Below are positions 61,465 to 64,000 of a DNA stretch of 64,000 bases, one piece after another. Origin of the DNA: Sphingomonas crocodyli (GTDB lineage Bacteria; Pseudomonadota; Alphaproteobacteria; Sphingomonadales; Sphingomonadaceae); the NCBI RefSeq assembly GCF_004005865.1, contig NZ_SACN01000001.1:2604001-2668000 (forward strand). Direction: 5' to 3'. The notes beneath the pieces are model-generated. The model ran no database searches. It was not told the DNA's origin and saw only the letters and a list, made by a program, of their open reading frames with translations. How positions within the stretch are numbered: the stretch's first letter is position 1; the number at the start of each line of letters is the position of its first letter. A program made the translations under genes and the position numbers.

Positions 61465-61965
61465 CTAGGTGCGCGGATGCCCGCCGACCAGCACCACCGC
61501 GACCACCGCGGGCACATCGCCCAGATTGAACCAGCGATGGCGCGTCCCGTTCTGGATGAAGCAGTCCCCCGCCTTCAGATGCTTGACGATGCCGTTATCC
61601 AGCTCGATCGAGATTTCGCCCGACAGCACCACCTCATAATCGATTGTGTCGGTGGTGTGGAAACCGTCGCTGCCCGGCTCCATCACGTCGCCGATGCCGG
61701 TGCCGACCTTCGCATCGATCTCGCCGGGCTTCGAATGCGGGATATCCTGCCCCGCGGCCGGAAAAGTCATGATGATGAAGCGGCTGCCGCCCGGCCCCGG
61801 GAAGAAGCGGCTGACCGGCGGGAGCGATCCGTCGCGCGGGAAGCTGGCGGTCTCGTCCTCGCGCCAGATCGGCACGGTCAGGCCCACCGGATCGATCACC
61901 TCGTCACTGACGATGATCGACTTGCCCGAGGCATCCTGCCCCGAAACCACGCGCCGCACGCCCAT
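61465..61965 (-). CDS. Cupin-domain protein
   Basis: This 166-residue cytosolic protein has a C-terminal cupin fold: GFHTTDTIDYEVVLSGEISIELDNG is motif 1, with H, D and E in ligand-like places, and AGDCFIQNGTRHRWFNLGD is motif 2. The N-terminal part resembles proteins fused to small-molecule-responsive regulators. Function is unknown. It is separated from dxs by a fold-back repeat. Confidence 0.85.
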   Translation of the reverse strand: MGVRRVVSGQDASGKSIIVSDEVIDPVGLTVPIWREDETASFPRDGSLPPVSRFFPGPGGSRFIIMTFPAAGQDIPHSKPGEIDAKVGTGIGDVMEPGSDGFHTTDTIDYEVVLSGEISIELDNGIVKHLKAGDCFIQNGTRHRWFNLGDVPAVVAVVLVGGHPRT

Positions 61966-62027
61966 ATCCCTGCTCCTCTCCTTTGTTTGGGAGGGAGGCT
62001 AGCGTGCTTTTCGGAAAGCGCATCGAA

Positions 62028-62158
62028 AATCCTCTCCCGGAGGGAGAGGGGGACCGTCGAAGACGGTGGAGAGGTATTGGCCGGCAACAGGCCGTCGTGC
62101 TTGTGGAGAATACCCCTCCACCGCTTCGCGGTCCCCCTCCCCCTCCGGGGGAGGATTT
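62028..62158. repeat. Fold-back repeat between cupin gene and dxs
   Basis: The arms AATCCTCTCCCGGAGGGAGA and CCCTCCCCCTCCGGGGGAGG, with inner GGTGGAGAGGTATT and AATACCCCTCCACC, form a long interrupted inverted repeat of about 130 bases. Confidence 0.85.
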
Positions 62159-62164
62159 AGAACA

Positions 62165-64000
62165 TCAGGCCCGCGCCGGGAGTCCCGCATTGTTGCGGTG
62201 GAGCGCCGCCAGCACCGTGCCGACGATCGATTCCGCGTCCAGCCCCGCCTCGGCATATTGCTTCTCGGGCTTGTCGTGGTCCTGAAAGACGTCGGGCAGG
62301 CGCAGCGTGCGCAGCTTGAGGCCATTGTCGATCAGGCCATGATCCGACGCGAAGGTCAGTACATGCGCGCCAAGGCCGCCGATCGCGCCCTCCTCGACCG
62401 TCACGGCCACCTCGTGCGAGGTCAGCAGCTTCTCGATCATCGCCTCGTCGAGCGGCTTGGCAAAACGGAGGTCGGCGACCGTGGTCGACAGGCCCAGCGC
62501 TTCAAGCTGCTCTGCCGCCTTCATCGCTTCCTCGAGACGCGTGCCCAGCGACAGGATCGCGACGCTCTTGCCTTCCTTGACGATGCGGCCCTTGCCGATC
62601 GGAAGCTGCTGCGGAACTTCGGGGATCGCTGCGCCCGTGCCGCCGCCGCGCGGATAGCGGACCGCGATCGGCCCGCTGTCGTGCATCGCCGCCGTGTGCG
62701 TCATGTGGACGAGTTCGGCCTCGTCCGCCGCAGCCATCACGACCATGTTCGGCAGGGTCGCGAGATAGGTGATATCGAAGCTTCCCGCATGGGTCGATCC
62801 GTCGGCGCCCACCAGCCCCGCGCGGTCGATCGCGAAGCGGACCGGCAGGTTCTGGATCGCGACGTCGTGGACCACCTGGTCATAAGCGCGCTGCAGGAAG
62901 GTCGAATAGATCGCGCAGAACGGGCGCATACCCTGCGCAGCGAGGCCGGCGGCGAAGGTCACGGCATGCTGTTCGGCGATACCCACGTCGAAGGTGCGAT
63001 CGGGGAAAGCCTTGGCAAAGCGATCGACGCCCGTGCCGCTCGGCATTGCGGCGGTGATCGCGCAGATCGTCGAATCGCGCTCGGCCTCGCGGATCAGCGC
63101 ATCGCCGAAAACGTTCTGATAAGCGGGCGGCCCCGGCGGCGCCTTCACCTGCGCGCCGGTGACGACGTCGAACTTCTGGACGCCATGATATTTGTCGGAC
63201 GCGGCCTCGGCCGGGGCATAGCCCTTGCCCTTCTGCGTCACGACATGGATCAGCACAGGCCCGTGATCGCTGTCGCGGACATTTTCCAGGATCGGCAGCA
63301 GATGATCGAGATTATGGCCGTCGACCGGGCCGACATAATAGAAGCCCAGTTCCTCGAACAACGTGCCGCCGGTCGCCATGCCGCGCGCATATTCGTCCAT
63401 CCGCTTGGCCGCATCGTGGATCGGCCGTGGGAATTTCTGCGCCAGCCGCTTGGCGAACTCGCGCATCGACAGGAACGGGCGCGACGACACGATCTTCGCC
63501 AGATAGGCCGACAGCGCCCCCACCGGCGGCGCGATCGACATGTCATTGTCGTTCAGGACCACGATCAGGCGGTTGCCCGCCTGCTTGGCGTTGTTCATCG
63601 CCTCATAGGCCATGCCCGCCGACATCGCACCGTCGCCGATCACCGCGATCGCGCGGCCCGGCTTGTTCGCCAGCTTGTTGGCGACAGCGAAGCCCAAAGC
63701 GGCCGAGATCGAGGTCGAGCTGTGCGCCGCCCCGAACGGATCATATTCGCTCTCGCTGCGCTTGGTGAAGCCGCTGAGCCCCCCGCCCTGCCGCAGCGTG
63801 CGGATGCGATCGCGCCGGCCGGTGAGAATTTTGTGCGGATAGGCCTGATGGCCGACGTCCCAGATCAAAACGTCGTTCGGCGTATCGAAAACATAATGGA
63901 GCGCGGCGGTCAGTTCGACCACGCCGAGGCCCGCGCCAAGGTGCCCACCCGTCGTCGAAACCGCGGAAATCATCTCCGCGCGCAACTCATCGGCCAACTG
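62165..64000 (-). CDS. dxs: 1-Deoxy-D-xylulose-5-phosphate synthase (5' end outside window)
   Basis: DXS makes DXP from pyruvate and glyceraldehyde-3-phosphate with thiamine diphosphate, the entry to the MEP isoprenoid pathway. The visible 611 residues include [20 protein letters not shown], the ThDP-binding [16 protein letters not shown], and the pyrimidine-domain [17 protein letters not shown] with the catalytic Glu. About 30 N-terminal residues should lie beyond the right edge. The frame is open to base 64000. Confidence 0.96.
   Translation of the reverse strand, partial: QLADELRAEMISAVSTTGGHLGAGLGVVELTAALHYVFDTPNDVLIWDVGHQAYPHKILTGRRDRIRTLRQGGGLSGFTKRSESEYDPFGAAHSSTSISAALGFAVANKLANKPGRAIAVIGDGAMSAGMAYEAMNNAKQAGNRLIVVLNDNDMSIAPPVGALSAYLAKIVSSRPFLSMREFAKRLAQKFPRPIHDAAKRMDEYARGMATGGTLFEELGFYYVGPVDGHNLDHLLPILENVRDSDHGPVLIHVVTQKGKGYAPAEAASDKYHGVQKFDVVTGAQVKAPPGPPAYQNVFGDALIREAERDSTICAITAAMPSGTGVDRFAKAFPDRTFDVGIAEQHAVTFAAGLAAQGMRPFCAIYSTFLQRAYDQVVHDVAIQNLPVRFAIDRAGLVGADGSTHAGSFDITYLATLPNMVVMAAADEAELVHMTHTAAMHDSGPIAVRYPRGGGTGAAIPEVPQQLPIGKGRIVKEGKSVAILSLGTRLEEAMKAAEQLEALGLSTTVADLRFAKPLDEAMIEKLLTSHEVAVTVEEGAIGGLGAHVLTFASDHGLIDNGLKLRTLRLPDVFQDHDKPEKQYAEAGLDAESIVGTVLAALHRNNAGLPARA

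Overview
The window is high-GC alphaproteobacterial chromosome. Gene content, the very GC-biased codon use, the flagellar gene order and the small 'DESFPxSD' stress protein point to a sphingomonad (Sphingomonas or a close relative); this is inferred from protein character, not from a search. It contains no tRNA, rRNA, CRISPR array, insertion sequence or phage gene that I can support. Annotation of both edges is partial: serC enters from the left and dxs runs off the right.

Bases 1-15,000 hold housekeeping genes: serine synthesis (serC, serA), hisZ, purA, an L,D-transpeptidase, a minus-strand aroC/acylphosphatase/GNAT cluster, fabI, a YihY-type membrane protein, a class B J-protein, a zinc metallopeptidase, and malate synthase G divergent from a LysR regulator. 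Bases 15,000-28,000 are accessory: a three-gene RND efflux operon, a manA-type isomerase, two small unknown proteins (one behind an EcfG-type stress promoter), a LytS/LytTR-like two-component pair whose kinase carries a long periplasmic coiled coil, a LapG-like cysteine peptidase and a GYYDxxGRW-repeat protein.

Bases 27,700-61,250 are one flagellar/chemotaxis-motor superlocus: a lytic transglycosylase, motBA, the flgBCDEFGHIJKL operon (minus strand), a second divergent MotA/MotB-like pair, flgA-flgM-flgN-like, flhA-flhG-fliA, two nearly identical flagellins, and a sigma-54 activator (FlbD-like) followed by fliEFGHIJKL and fliMNO. The export genes fliP, fliQ, fliR and flhB, and also flhF, fliD and fliS, are not in the window.

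The regulatory layout can be read directly. Perfect sigma-54 promoters precede flgB and flgA, and two palindromes exactly 20 bp apart lie upstream of the flgB promoter as probable activator sites. Six promoters of the form T(A/T)AA-N15-(G/A)(C/T)CGTTA(C/A/T) precede both flagellins, motA, the second motA-like gene, flgM and flhA. This suggests a FlbD/sigma-54 to FliA/FlgM cascade, with fliA inside an operon that carries its own type of promoter.

The rest of the right edge holds a small Cys-rich protein, a cupin and dxs. Roughly 85-130 bp fold-back (inverted-arm) repeats of several families lie between genes throughout, mostly at 3' ends of genes.
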